Assembly (NCBI RefSeq): GCF_041381155.1
Contig: NC_091142.1
Span: 5,087,778-5,151,777 of the forward strand
Direction of reading: 5' to 3'
Source: Argopecten irradians
Taxonomy: Eukaryota; Mollusca; Bivalvia; Pectinida; Pectinidae
DNA length: 64,000 nt
Shown: positions 49,431 to 60,190 of the stretch, piece by piece
How the letters are laid out: each line of letters opens with the position of its first letter
How positions within the stretch are numbered: the first letter of the stretch is position 1
Translations under genes and position numbers: made by a program
The notes under the pieces: generated by a model
What the model saw: the letters and a program-made list of their open reading frames with translations, nothing else
What the model was told of the DNA's origin: nothing
The model's database searches: none

Positions 49431-50260
49431 TTAATGATATCAGCAGTTAATATTTAGGATGTTCAGTCTGATCTATAACCAATTGTTGAAATAATGTAGT
49501 GTGACATTAAGTTCATAGAATACGAGAAGAGCAAAAAGGGCACCTTGTCGTACACCTGACGTTTCAGACTTTATTAATACATTTTACAATAAATCTGAAT
49601 TCAAATATTTGTCTAGAGATTGTTTATTTAAAAAAAGCGAGATTAATTTAACAGTTTCAAACAGTTTAGAGACGGTTATCGTGATGAAACGCTTTCGTAT
49701 AGGTCCATATGTAAACAAGTAGATTAGTACGGTTTATATGATACACATGTAGATTTACCTAAGTGAAATTCTAAACAAAATTATTCAGCAAAATATTTGC
49801 ATGGACTTTAATGGCAAGTCAAATGCATATATGTATTTTGCAAATTGATAAGTACTTGTTTTTTTACATCGTTAAAATAGGTTTGACAACTCAGATTATT
49901 TTACAAGAGATAAAATACAAACGAGTAAACCTACGTTTACATTTACATGTACTTTAAACCGGTTTCGAAATAAATCGAAAGTTTTATAAACATACATCTA
50001 ATCAGGAGAACTCGTTATTTTACTTTCATAATACAAATATAAATTGTGTTATTTCCACATAACATATTTTCAAGTTAATTTACTTTCATAATACAAATGT
50101 AAATTGTTGTGTCATTAACATATAAATATATTTTCAAGTTAATTATGTTTTTATTATTTAAAAAATGATGATGTTTCTTGAACCTGACACTGCATGTATA
50201 GAGCTTAACGGCATAGTTTATCTGACTCTTTATTTCAGTTGATGTATTTACATCGATTTT
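49431..50260. other. AT-rich stretch with one weak local duplication
   Basis: ACTTTCATAATACAAAT..TATTTTCAAGTTAATT occurs twice in tandem at about 50020-50145. No gene is seen. Confidence 0.45.
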
Positions 50261-50424
50261 TAAATATCACCTCATAAAATAAAATAACATCTGTAGTGTA
50301 TAAAATATTGAACATGAAAAGTTTTATTTTAGAGCTGGTTGTTAAATATCACCTCATAAAATAGAATAACATTTGTAGTGTATAAAATATTGAACATGAA
50401 AAGTTTTATTTTAGAGCTGGTTGT
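50261..50424 (+). repeat. 82-bp tandem duplication
   Basis: TAAATATCACCTCATAAAAT..TTTAGAGCTGGTTGT occurs at 50261-50342 and again at 50343-50424 with two or three differences. It is AT-rich and non-coding. Confidence 0.9.
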
Positions 50425-50981
50425 TGGTATATAGATCTATATATGTATGATGCAAAATATGTATAGAAGAAGAAAAAGAAGAAGAATTGTATTATGCACT
50501 ATTTACAAAACAATGTTTTCTCAAAAGTTGGGACGAGTTGTCCAGACCTACTCGGTAGCGTCAGTAGTTACGAGCCAGAAACACGTATTTGAAGATTTCT
50601 TATACACATACATTGATAAACCACTCATAGTCATTAAAAATAAACATTTTCCATATTCATTTCCGGGCTCAAATAGAAGTAAATCAATCGTAAAATCCGT
50701 TAGCTAGTGCTTTACCGTGTTGATACAATGCACATAGTAAGTAGGCCTGTATTCTAAATTTAGATCGCGTGTATGAGCGGGAAAGTGACATCGCCTTTGT
50801 TCTCTCAATATATCAAATAAATATAGCAACAATATTTTTATCAACAAATACAGTGTCATAAAGATTTGCCTTTAGTCACAATAATAATCCAACATGTAAA
50901 GATAACGGAAAATTGGAGGAAAATGTTTGCATATTCCATTTTTACAAGTGTATAAATAACATAATCGCACTTCATTGTAAC

Positions 50982-51054
50982 GCCTCCGTGGCCCAATGGA
51001 TAAGGCACCGGCCTCCTAAGCCGGGGATTGCGGGTTCGAGTCCCGCCGGAGGTT
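50982..51054 (+). tRNA. tRNA-Arg (anticodon CCU)
   Basis: A complete cloverleaf is visible. Acceptor arms are GCCTCCG and CGGAGGT (G1-U72 wobble). The D arm carries box A TGGCCCAATGGATAAGG. The anticodon stem CCGGC/GCCGG holds the loop CTCCTAA with anticodon CCT, which reads AGG (Arg). The T arm is GCGGG TTCGAGT CCCGC, which includes box B. There is no intron, and CCA is not encoded, as in eukaryotes. A T-run downstream (about 51058-51071) is a good pol III terminator. It closely resembles animal tRNA-Arg-CCU, so I take it as a functional gene rather than a SINE head. Confidence 0.97.
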
Positions 51055-51602
51055 TAATTTTCTTTTTTTTTTATTCATTCCATTTTTTTAAATTATATCT
51101 TTTGATTCATTTCATATAAAGTAATCTATCTGTTCATTTTAATACATTTAATTCATAATTATATCATGCAAATTATGCAATAAATGTAAATATATAACTA
51201 TCAACATGAATTCCGTTTTAACCTTGCGTAATAATCTCTCGATTGGTTATATATTAGAAATTACCCACTCATATACAGACTTTCCTACCACAGACCCACA
51301 AATAAATTACACGTGTATCGATTGTCAAATCAGTTTCGTCGTGCCTAATATAAATTACATGTATGTAATAATCAACAATACTATTTATATATTTCCTGAT
51401 AATTCGTCAGTGAGATGTGCTTGCAATAAATTGTGATGTAATAATATCACTTACTCCTTTGGAGCCCTATTCCTACCGGACGAATTTCAACAATATATAC
51501 AGATGTGTTACTTTGTATAAGGCCATAATTGTATTTTTTTCTGTTTTGCGTAATTTCGATTTTCTTAAACCTACCAGTCAGCAAGGCAAAAACCACACTT
51601 TG

Positions 51603-51740
51603 TTTGTTTGATAATTAACGTCCTATTAACAGCTATGGTCATGTAAGGACAGCCTCCCATGTATGGCTGTGTTGCATGTATGTTTTGGGAGACTGCGGTA
51701 TATTCATGTTGTGTCTTCTTGTATAGTGGAACTGTAAACA
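51603..51740 (-). mobile_element. LBR, tail part
   Basis: TTAACGTCCTATTAACAGCT, ATGTAAGGACAGCCTCCC, GGGAGACTGCGGTATATTCA and TTGTATAGTGGAACTG, in inverted order relative to 56830-57345. An AC simple repeat follows. Confidence 0.75.
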
Positions 51741-52202
51741 CACACACACACAAATATAAAATAAAATAAAATAAACACAATGTTTTGCTAAGGAACTTCT
51801 AGAAAGTAAACGGTTTTGGAGGTTCAAATTATTACTAATTTTGTACATTTGTTTCTACAAAAATAAGTTATTTTATTTCAACTATTCAAATTTAGAAAAG
51901 ATTTTTCTTTTTATAACTTTTATATCTATGGAAATTGTAGGAAACATTACTTACCCTGTTACAAACCTCTTTTATTGCCCAGTTCGGAAAAAATGTTTGT
52001 GTTTGTTTTTTCACTCAAGAGACCTAAAACTTACCAGCACGCGGACGCAAAACAGAAAAAAAACCACAACTATGGCCTAAACAGAAAAATGAGGTAAAAA
52101 TAACGAATCTAGACCTCTCTAGCCCCATTTAGATTACACGAGAATTTGCAGAGTGGTTTACCACATTTTTAATTGTCCCGAGATTATATCTTCAAAATAC
52201 AA
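51741..52202. other. No gene recognised
   Basis: AT-rich, with an (AC)n run at its start. Nothing else assignable. Confidence 0.4.
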
Positions 52203-52370
52203 CTAGGCCGAAGTGGCTTAGTGGTAAAGAGGTCCCGCTAGATATTGGTCCGGCTCGTTGTTTTTTTTCTGGGTACTCCGACTTTTCGCCACCTTCTAAT
52301 TTATAACTCTTACTTAAATGGCCAGGCTGTTTTAAAACAGCACGTTATATAATATTAAACAAAACCCTTA
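52203..52370 (+). mobile_element. tRNA-headed SINE, decayed
   Basis: GGCCGAAGTGGCTTAGTGGT carries a pol III box A. Box B is lost or deleted. The body TCTGGGTACTCCGACTTTTC and the tail CTTAAATGGCCAGGCTG follow the bivalve SINE order also seen at 10044-10262. Confidence 0.6.
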
Positions 52371-52899
52371 CGGCTGTACATTTGGGTCGCAAGTTAAAAA
52401 CAAAACAATTGGTGGTTACCAGAGAAGGGTTATAATCCGGGAACTCCGGGAGTTTTTTTTATTATTACTACATTTCAAAGACCAGTCACATATTTAATAA
52501 TAAATGTTAAGTTTTAAGTATGGGATAAATCTAACGATATATTTAGATAGCTTTAAATCACTACTCTAACGCAGTTAACCAGAAGCACATATAATATATA
52601 CCAAAGCTATAAACTGTACATTATTTATTATACTCTAAGGTTGACGTGAAGTATAGATGTATTTAAAGGTTAGCAAAATATGCGAAAAATATACATATCG
52701 GAGAAAATACTCGAGGGGATCACATATATTGTACCAAAAATCACGATATTCTAACGAAACAGTTCCCACCACGTTCAGGTGGGAAAAACATGTTGTATAG
52801 CGAGGTTAAACACAACACAATTATATTCCCGATGTTAATTAATACACACGTACGTCCTGCCGCCCAACCATCCATACTTCTTCTAGTCTGGAGTTATAT
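52371..52899. other. No gene recognised
   Basis: AT-rich, nothing assignable. Confidence 0.4.
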
Positions 52900-53760
52900 A
52901 TACTTTTTTCGACATCCCACCACCCTACCCTCCCCCTTCCAGCCTTAGAACTTTATCCTCTACACCTGTACTTATTAAACCCTCTTTCACCTACCGCATC
53001 ATGTCTTCTTTACACGCTCCCTTTACCCCATACCCCCTCCCCCACCCCACCCCAACCTCATCGCGCATACCAACTTTCAGCAAATCAGTTTAGACATATG
53101 TACATGTATAACATTGTAGTTTTGTAGTTACAAACTCATTAACGTTGCTTTTTAATTAGGATAACTGGTTTTATAATTCTCCAACCTCCCTTTAACGGAT
53201 CATATGATATAGATTATACTCTATGGCATTTTCACGACTAAGCAAACCCAGACCAAGTGTCGAATTAATTTCATATACTTCTCTTTGTCATCCTATTACC
53301 CTCCCTCCACCTCCCTATTCTTTTTAAGTCTATAATATCATCCTGCCCCTCCCTCCCCTCCACCCCGTATTTTATATCATACCGCCCCTCCCTTCCCTCC
53401 AACCCGTATTTTATATCATACCGTCCCCCTTGCCCAACCCCGCAATATATATATTTCCCCTCTCAGGCTACCCCTGTCCCCGTACTCTATATAATGCTAC
53501 CCCTCCCTCCCCCAATCCTTACTCTACATCACAATGCCCTCCCCCCGACGTACTCTATATCCTCATGCCCCTCCCTCTGCTCTTCCTTCACCACATGCTG
53601 CATTCTACACCATATATACTACTCCTGCCTCTCCGTACTCATACTGCCCCTATGTCCCCTTCCTTTTCACTTTGTTCCCTATATACACCCCACCCCCACA
53701 AGTAAACCTATTAAACAGACATTGCCCCACACCTGGTACACGTGTTTCAATCTCTCCATG
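52900..53760 (+). repeat. Long pyrimidine-rich tract
   Basis: The plus strand is mostly C and T. Loose units such as CCCTCCCCTCCACCCCGTAT with TTTATATCATACCG occur several times (about 53340-53430). Overlapping open frames in all plus phases come from this composition. Confidence 0.85.
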
Positions 53761-54242
53761 TTAAGGCTGTGGATGCTGTGCCCGTGAAATACCTACCGTG
53801 TCTTTAATTCTCGCCCTTGTGTCACGTGACTCTCGTATAGACGTTTGACGTCACACGATAGGATTAATATGACGTGTATGTACTTCTTCAACTTATATTT
53901 TCCCTGTGTGTGACGTCCATTGTCCACACGTGTATGGGATACCTGGCTTCCTTCCACCAAAAATACTACTGTCCTACCGACAGCTTTTATCATAGTGTTC
54001 TTGCTTAAATCTACATTTAATATGCCAACAACAGCGTCACCGTACTTACTGGTGTGAGACAAGGAACATCAATAAGGCTTCTTCTTATATTTCTGTATAT
54101 TGGAATTTTTCTCTCATGTTTTATTTTAATTAATCATTAACAGATCTTACTTTGCATAGATCTCTGCGTCAAGACAACTAAGTATTATACTTCAAAGAGA
54201 ATTATGCCTCTGATCTGAAATCTAATTAATGCTTTTAGTATC

Positions 54243-54490
54243 GGTTGGTTGACTAAACTTATCGTCCTGTCAATAAAGGACGGCATCTCGTGTATGCAGT
54301 GGGTTGCGTGTGTGAATGTCTGTTGCTTTTGGAAACTGATGTAATCGTGTTGCAAGTACTTGTGATAGTAGAACGCTTGGCGCATGTCGCTCAAGATACC
54401 GAACAACATACCCCATCTGGTCACATTTTACTCACAGATACACCAGTCGTCCCACTCCTTTTGTTCCGAGCGCAAAACGAGAGCAGAAAC
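54243..54490 (-). mobile_element. LBR, longer inverted copy
   Basis: It has ATCGTCCTGTCAATAAAGGA, GTTGCTTTTGGAAACTG, CCAGTCGTCCCACTCCTTTT and GCGCAAAACGAGAGCAGAAA. In the complete copy these elements appear in reverse complement and reverse order. Confidence 0.6.
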
Positions 54491-55490
54491 GTTTCCTCTA
54501 GAATTAGATTGCTTATTGCAATAACAGCCTTGAAAGCACGGAGATGTAAAAATGTAGAGAGTGAAGTTGGGGGATTTTTTTTGTTTGTACAAAATCTTAC
54601 AAGTGTTGGTATAGCGTATTGGGTATCTTATACAACATTCAATAATTATTATAATGTACCATGATCAAGTTGAAATTCGGAAATGGGTGTTTTTTGCATA
54701 TGATAGAGCTTGCTAACGTGGATGTCTAGACGGAATACTTCCTCAAAATGAATACAACGCTTTCCTGAACAAACCCTACCTCAACTATTATACATGAATC
54801 GTGGGCACATTTCGCAGAATACATAAAATTTGCCGACGATAAGAGGCTTCAATGAGCAACAAAACTAAGTTGTTTTAAGAATGACAAGTTATTTAAAAAT
54901 TTCAAGTTACGAATGAAAAGTCTATTCAATGTTTTTATTTAGACTAGAATAATTATCATAATTTGAAATATATTTTGTTGGGTTTTTCTGGTGGTATATG
55001 ATCGCTTTATCAACTTAAGCGTCAGTGACTGACTCATCTGCATTAATTCCTCCTCGCCATGATATCAATATAAACTTTCTACGGACATACTTCCAATCTA
55101 ATAGATAACCCGACCGTGTACGATTGGGGGATGCTTCGGACCTTTCTCTGATTGACATGGCGATGCAAATCTTATCGAGTGAGGCTTGATATATTAATCA
55201 TTTAGACTTACAAGAGGCTGCATGAACGCCGAATGCTTACAAAATGTTTACAAAGTCTGGAATTCAACTTCCTATTGGAACTATATGTGTCTTGCGGACG
55301 ACATTGAAATAACATTGAAAAATGAATGCAAAATTAATACATTTAATTTTGAAAATGTATATTTTAAATTTAGGGATGGGAGTATGTTGGCGATAATCGA
55401 GGTTTATTGATTTGAGTATCTAGTCCCAGATAATTAATTATTTTTATCTTTTGATAATTCCGGTACAGCACACAGGGATTTGGCAAACAG
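54491..55490. other. No gene recognised
   Basis: AT-rich. Short frames without motifs. Confidence 0.4.
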
Positions 55491-55555
55491 GCAATATTTC
55501 TTCACGTGAATTTCTAGTGATTTTTTCACGTGAAACTCACGTGAAGAGATATTGC
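55491..55555. promoter_or_regulatory. Palindrome with three CACGTGA E-boxes
   Basis: GCAATATTTCTTCACGTGA (55491-55509) is the reverse complement of TCACGTGAAGAGATATTGC (55537-55555) with one mismatch. A third CACGTGA lies at 55527. CACGTGA is the core bound by the bHLH factors USF, MITF/TFE and Myc. It could be a response element or the ends of a tiny MITE. No gene start is recognised nearby. Confidence 0.5.
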
Positions 55556-56094
55556 ATGTGCAATAAGTTACATCAAATATCTCTGTGGGCCATGTACTTA
55601 TTTATAACGCGATCCTAGGCCAAACCGTAACACTGATTAACCATTGAAGATATAATGTTTCGGATTTTTTTTCTATCGTGAAATGATGAACAAACGTAAA
55701 ATCTAACCTGGGTGTGCATATCTAAGCAATCGCAGCAACAGTTTTGTAAGGCAAGTGCAACAGTCAAGCTATATATAACGCGTGTGTTACATAACTGAGG
55801 AAGCCTCAAGGTCAACGGAACATTAGGGTCATATACATTAAAGCTTCCCTCTAGTGGAGGCTTCAATACCTTATGCTTTGGTGGGATTTTATTTATTTTT
55901 AAGATGAACGCCTGGGGAGAAATATATCCGTGTTCCATCAAACGATGAGGCCCGATGCAGGGAATCAATTTGCTTATTCATCGTGTAAACGGATGCAAAT
56001 AGAATGAGATATTTATATTTTTAAATATTCTGTTATCGATTAGTAATCAAGTGTTATTGTAAGAGTGTTACGCATTCTTTCCTATTAAAGTATT
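55556..56094. other. No gene recognised
   Basis: A 117-codon minus-strand frame (55968-55615) is open but has no motif, and its base composition is no different from its surroundings. Confidence 0.35.
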
Positions 56095-56370
56095 GTGCTT
56101 GCTGCATGATGGTAAAATAATGGCGACTAAATTTGGAATAGAATATTTTTCTAAATTGGTTTCTTTGCTCTTACATCTCCCCGAACACCGCTTCCCTTTT
56201 GACTGTGTATTTAACGTTTGCCCTCGTGAGAAAGGTTATCGTTTTTCTTCGGCCCGAGGTACACCATAGTCTATAGAATGTATCATTTACGTCCCTGCTT
56301 AAGTCTCAGAATAAAGAGAGTGGGACGACTGGTTTACATGGTGTCAGTATAATAGTATTAATCATAATCA
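56095..56370 (+). mobile_element. LBR, 5' part
   Basis: GTGCTTGCTGCATGATGGTA, GGCGACTAAATTTGGAATAG, GAGGTACACCATAGTCTATA, AGAGAGTGGGACGACTGGTT and GGTGTCAGTATAAT follow the order of the complete copy 700 bp downstream, with deletions. Confidence 0.65.
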
Positions 56371-56829
56371 ACCAACAAACTGCAGAACCAATGCCTGATG
56401 CTTCAAAAAATGAAAGCATCTATAGTGTATCAAATCTGCTACAAGTTATAATACCGTTACTCAGCAAGATCAAAACTAGAAATTCACACTTACTTGTACA
56501 AAAACAGCACCCTAACGAATGTATTTTTTAGTTAATGATAATACAATAAATGCATTTTTCAATTTAATACAATAAAAATTTGATTTTGAACATCCTGTTA
56601 AGTAAGGTGCTGATTTAGACCCTTCAGATTTATTCGTACATTAACATTATCAACATTTATTTATGGCACATTTCATTCCTACCTCAAGTTAAATGTAATG
56701 AAACTGACATAAGCAAATGAAAGCACATTTAACACTTAATTTTCCGAATTGTTTGAATTTCCGTATTATCCTGTCCATTTGTTTTCCATCATCCGGTTAT
56801 AAAGATCAACTAATATTTGGTTATTTTAT

Positions 56830-57345
56830 TGGCCCTGCAGGGCGTTGGAATTGTACCTGCTGCCCCTATTGCATGATCGTAAAAGGCGACAAAATTTAGG
56901 ATAATATCTTTTCTCTTCTTCCTAAATGACTTTATGTTTCCTAATGCCTACCTTGGCACCGCCTCACTTTTGGCCTTGAGTTGGGCGTTCGCCCCTGTGA
57001 GGAAGCGCTCTGGGTTCTGTCCCCTGGCCGAGACACACCAAAGTCTATAAAAGTGGTAGTTTCTGTTCCTGCTTAGCGCTCAACATACAGAGAGTGGGAA
57101 GACTAGTTCGCCCGTTGTCAGTATAATATGACCGGGTGGGGTGTGTTGCTTGGTGTCTTTGGCGGCATGCTTCAGTGATATAGCACTGCAAAAAGGGCAA
57201 CAGTTCCACTATATATACAAGAAGACACAACACGAACATATCGCAGTCTTCCAAAACACGCACCTCGCACTTCATACACGCTGCACACCACATAAATGGG
57301 AGGCCGTCCTTAAATGACCTTGGCTGTTAATAGGACGTTAATTAA
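56830..57345 (+). mobile_element. LBR, most complete copy
   Basis: The order is GGCCCTGCAGGGCGTTGGAA, CATGATCGTAAAAGGCGAC, TTGGGCGTTCGCCCCTGTGA, GACACACCAAAGTCTATAAA, AGAGAGTGGGAAGACTAGTT, GATATAGCACTGCAAAAAGG, CACAACACGAACATATCGCA, TTAAATGACCTTGGCTGTTA and ATAGGACGTTAATTAAT, followed by an A-run. The A-rich tail suggests a retroposed element. No protein frame is visible. I recognise it as a repeat common in scallop DNA, from memory only. Confidence 0.75.
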
Positions 57346-57351
57346 TAAAAA

Positions 57352-57560
57352 AAATTGTTATTTTATGTACATCCTATCAACAGCTAGCACCATCTAAGGA
57401 CGGCTTTCCATGTGTGCAATATGTGTGTGTTCATATCTGAAGACATTTCCTAAATACATCTAGGTTTTGTTAGGTGGATTCTCTTCCTCAATTGTTTTGG
57501 CGTTGTCCACTACAAACTCCGAAAGTGGGCCGACTGAGATGATTCCAGCCGGGACCGTTC
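57352..57560 (-). mobile_element. LBR, inverted copy facing the complete one
   Basis: ACATCCTATCAACAGCTAGC, CTAAGGACGGCTTTCCATGT and later CCACTACAAACTCCGAAAGT are diverged, inverted forms of the tail and of the AGAGAGTGGG region. It begins a few bases after the A-run of the previous copy, so the two lie tail to tail. Confidence 0.5.
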
Positions 57561-57721
57561 AGCTTTCCACCGATTGCAACATTCATTTACAACAAATTTT
57601 ATCAGTCACTTCCCACTGGTTGTCGTGTCTCCGTCATGTCTTTGACACAATAAAGTCTTATCTACCTCTCTGTAACGAAGTTCTGTCAATCTCCATAACC
57701 CTGCATCTGTTTTTTGTTTGT

Positions 57722-57880
57722 TTGTTTGATTGATTTAACTAACGTCCTATTAACAGCCAGGATCATGTAAGGACGGCCTCTGTGTGTATGAAGTGTGTGT
57801 GTATATTTTGGGAGACTGCGGTATATTTGTGTTGTGTCTTCTTGTATAGTGAAACTCTTTCCCTTGGTATAGCGCTCTAT
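57722..57880 (-). mobile_element. LBR, tail part
   Basis: TTAACTAACGTCCTATTAAC, ATGTAAGGACGGCCTC, GGGAGACTGCGGTATATTTG and TTGTATAGTGAAACTC, inverted, close to the copy at 51603. More fragments of the same family follow in plus orientation at about 57985-58080 and 58195-58280. Confidence 0.75.
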
Positions 57881-58280
57881 CACTGAACACTTCACCCTAC
57901 AGACAGGAGTACAAAACTACATCCACTGGAAGGCACCATACCATCCATCCTCACTGCTGCATGGCACTTTGTTACCAGTTCCTGGTTCGTTATTTTTGGC
58001 AGCACACTTCATCGCTATAATAGCAAGAGTTCCGCTATGACAAGGAGACACAACACCAACATACCCTAGTGCCCCATTTGCTCGACTTTTCGCAGACTAT
58101 TGCTGAAAGATTTGCCAGTAAGAACTTTAATGTGTCGAATTCTTTCGCTTTTTTCCTTTTACAAAATCCACAATCATAGCAGAATTTAAAGTCTTTCGTA
58201 CTGCATCGTCCATCCTCTTAAACTGCCGGGCTGCAAAGCGTCAGAATCATAAAGGCGACTAAATGAGGGATCTTCATTGA

Positions 58281-59084
58281 TGCTAACATACCAGTTAAGG
58301 TCATGGTTCAGCACGCTGACGAGGACTCGCCGACCTCAAAAAAAAAGAAAGAAAAAAAAAATCTACAGATAAATATTTTAAAAGTATTCATCAAAATAAT
58401 TCGTTATTTCGATGAAAGATTCGGCATCAAGTACTACAACAATTCACAATCTGTATAATGGCAGTTTATACCCTTGATTATGAGTGAAATTTTAACTTTA
58501 AACTGTAGAATATATATGCATGGTTTTTTGAACATAAACGATTTTTTAAAACGGTTTTATTGTTAGTTTCTATGCTATTATTTATCGCACATGTGTAATT
58601 CGTACTTACAAGAACCCGACAGTTCTTTTTATGTGAACTACTGCAATACCATTAATTGCGGAAATTATGTATGTGGGCACAAGTGATCAGAAATAAGTCT
58701 GTCATTGTCTGCACAAACCCACGCTGTCTGGCTCATGTAGGAGTGGATTGAAATAATAAAAAAAAATAGCGAATTGTGAAATGTTTCACAATTTACCTTC
58801 CTGATGTTAAGTACACCTGGGATTATGTTGTCGATGTAGGCGTTAGTATACAAACGTGGTACGAACGTGACGAGTCGGTGAAAGTACTCAACAATCAACA
58901 GCCACCTCCAGCTTCCACTCTTGATGGCAAGATTACCGATCCTTCAACAACATTATCTAGTCTTTACATCTGGGTCAACGTGACCGTTTTGAGATTCCTT
59001 CTCTGTTTTTATCAAGATCTGCGATACCTCGCGTTCCCATCGACGGGTACAGTATGTTGGTTAACAATGAAACTAATAGTGGGT
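58281..59084. other. Unassigned stretch, one GC-richer open patch
   Basis: At 58776-59087 the plus strand is open for 103 codons, from TACACCTGGGATTATG onward. It is less AT-rich than its surroundings and shows varied amino acids (YTWDYVVDVGVSIQTWYERD). The minus strand is also partly open. No family is recognised, and it could be an exon or a decayed element. Confidence 0.25.
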
Positions 59085-59310
59085 TAATTTGTTGATTGAG
59101 TCTAATTTCATTTTAAAGATATTTTAAGGACGACCTTTCCATGTAAGAAATGTGCTGGTCATTTATATAATAACAGTGGAACTGGTGTCCCATTTTAGTG
59201 TCACTGAATCATGGACCGAACGGCACACGCGCTGGTAATGACAACAGGCAAACCAGTCGTCCCACTCCCTTTACGCTGAGCACTAAACAGGAGCAGAAAC
59301 TACCACCTGT
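59085..59310 (-). mobile_element. LBR, inverted copy
   Basis: AAGGACGACCTTTCCATGTA, ATAACAGTGGAACTGGTGTC, AACCAGTCGTCCCACTCCCT and GAGCACTAAACAGGAGCAGA, in inverted family order, as in the copy at 54243. Confidence 0.6.
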
Positions 59311-59789
59311 ATATACAATAGCGTGTCTCGACCAGGAAACGGAACCCAATTGAGAAATTGTCATACTATATTGCATACCTGAAGACGCTGGAATAAACAT
59401 GTTGTAATCTATTGGATCTAAAGATACTAAAGGATATTTTGAAATGGAAAACCAGTTCCCGCATGTAATCATGGGATTATATGGAAATTCTCCTCGAAAA
59501 GGAAACCGCGAGAAAATGTCATTCCTCAATGAGATATCTGTAAGAGTAAATAAATTCGTTGAAAACATGTCTCTGAAAAACATTTATACCCCGCATCTTT
59601 TCGTTAGGGACGGACGGGTTTTGGTCAGCTATGTGAGGATTATCTGACTTAACGAAAACAACAGAAGAAGAAACCAATTGTCAGCTCGCTAAAATCAGAA
59701 GAAAAAATTATATGAAGTCAGCAATTCAACCATTAACAGAACGAGAACTCCGAAACAACCTGCAGGTAGAGAATTAAAAGATCATACCT
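59311..59789. other. No gene recognised
   Basis: Nothing assignable apart from a 67-codon plus frame without motifs. Confidence 0.4.
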
Positions 59790-60190
59790 GCTGCTAATAC
59801 TGTGTGATTGTAATAGGCGACTAAGTTTAAGTTATTTTCTTTTCTTTATATTTCTTCTTTCTATAATCTCCGTTGACTTCGCCTCACTTTTGGCATTTAC
59901 TTGAGCGTTCGGCCTTAGCTGTGAAGAAGGCTCTGGATTCTTTCCCCATGCTGAGAAACACCATAGTCTATGAAAGTGTAAATTTCTGCCCCTGCTTTGC
60001 GCGCAGCATATGACTGGTTTTCCCGTTGTCAGTATAATGCGAGATGGGGTGTATTGCACTTTAAAAGGGCAAGAATCACACTTTTAAAAGACACAACATG
60101 AGAACACTGCGGTTGATCGAAATACGCACGCAGCACGTACCATGTGCCACACCGCCGTTCCTGAATGACCACAGCTTTTAATAATCTAAA
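59790..60190 (+). mobile_element. LBR, diverged long copy
   Basis: GTGTGATTGTAATAGGCGAC, CGCCTCACTTTTGGCATTTA, GAGAAACACCATAGTCTATG, TTTCCCGTTGTCAGTATAAT, AGACACAACATGAGAACACT and CCTGAATGACCACAGCTTTT keep the family order across 400 bp. Confidence 0.7.

Noticed and set aside
53430..53787. Three overlapping plus frames
   Set aside because: Compositional effect of the pyrimidine tract.
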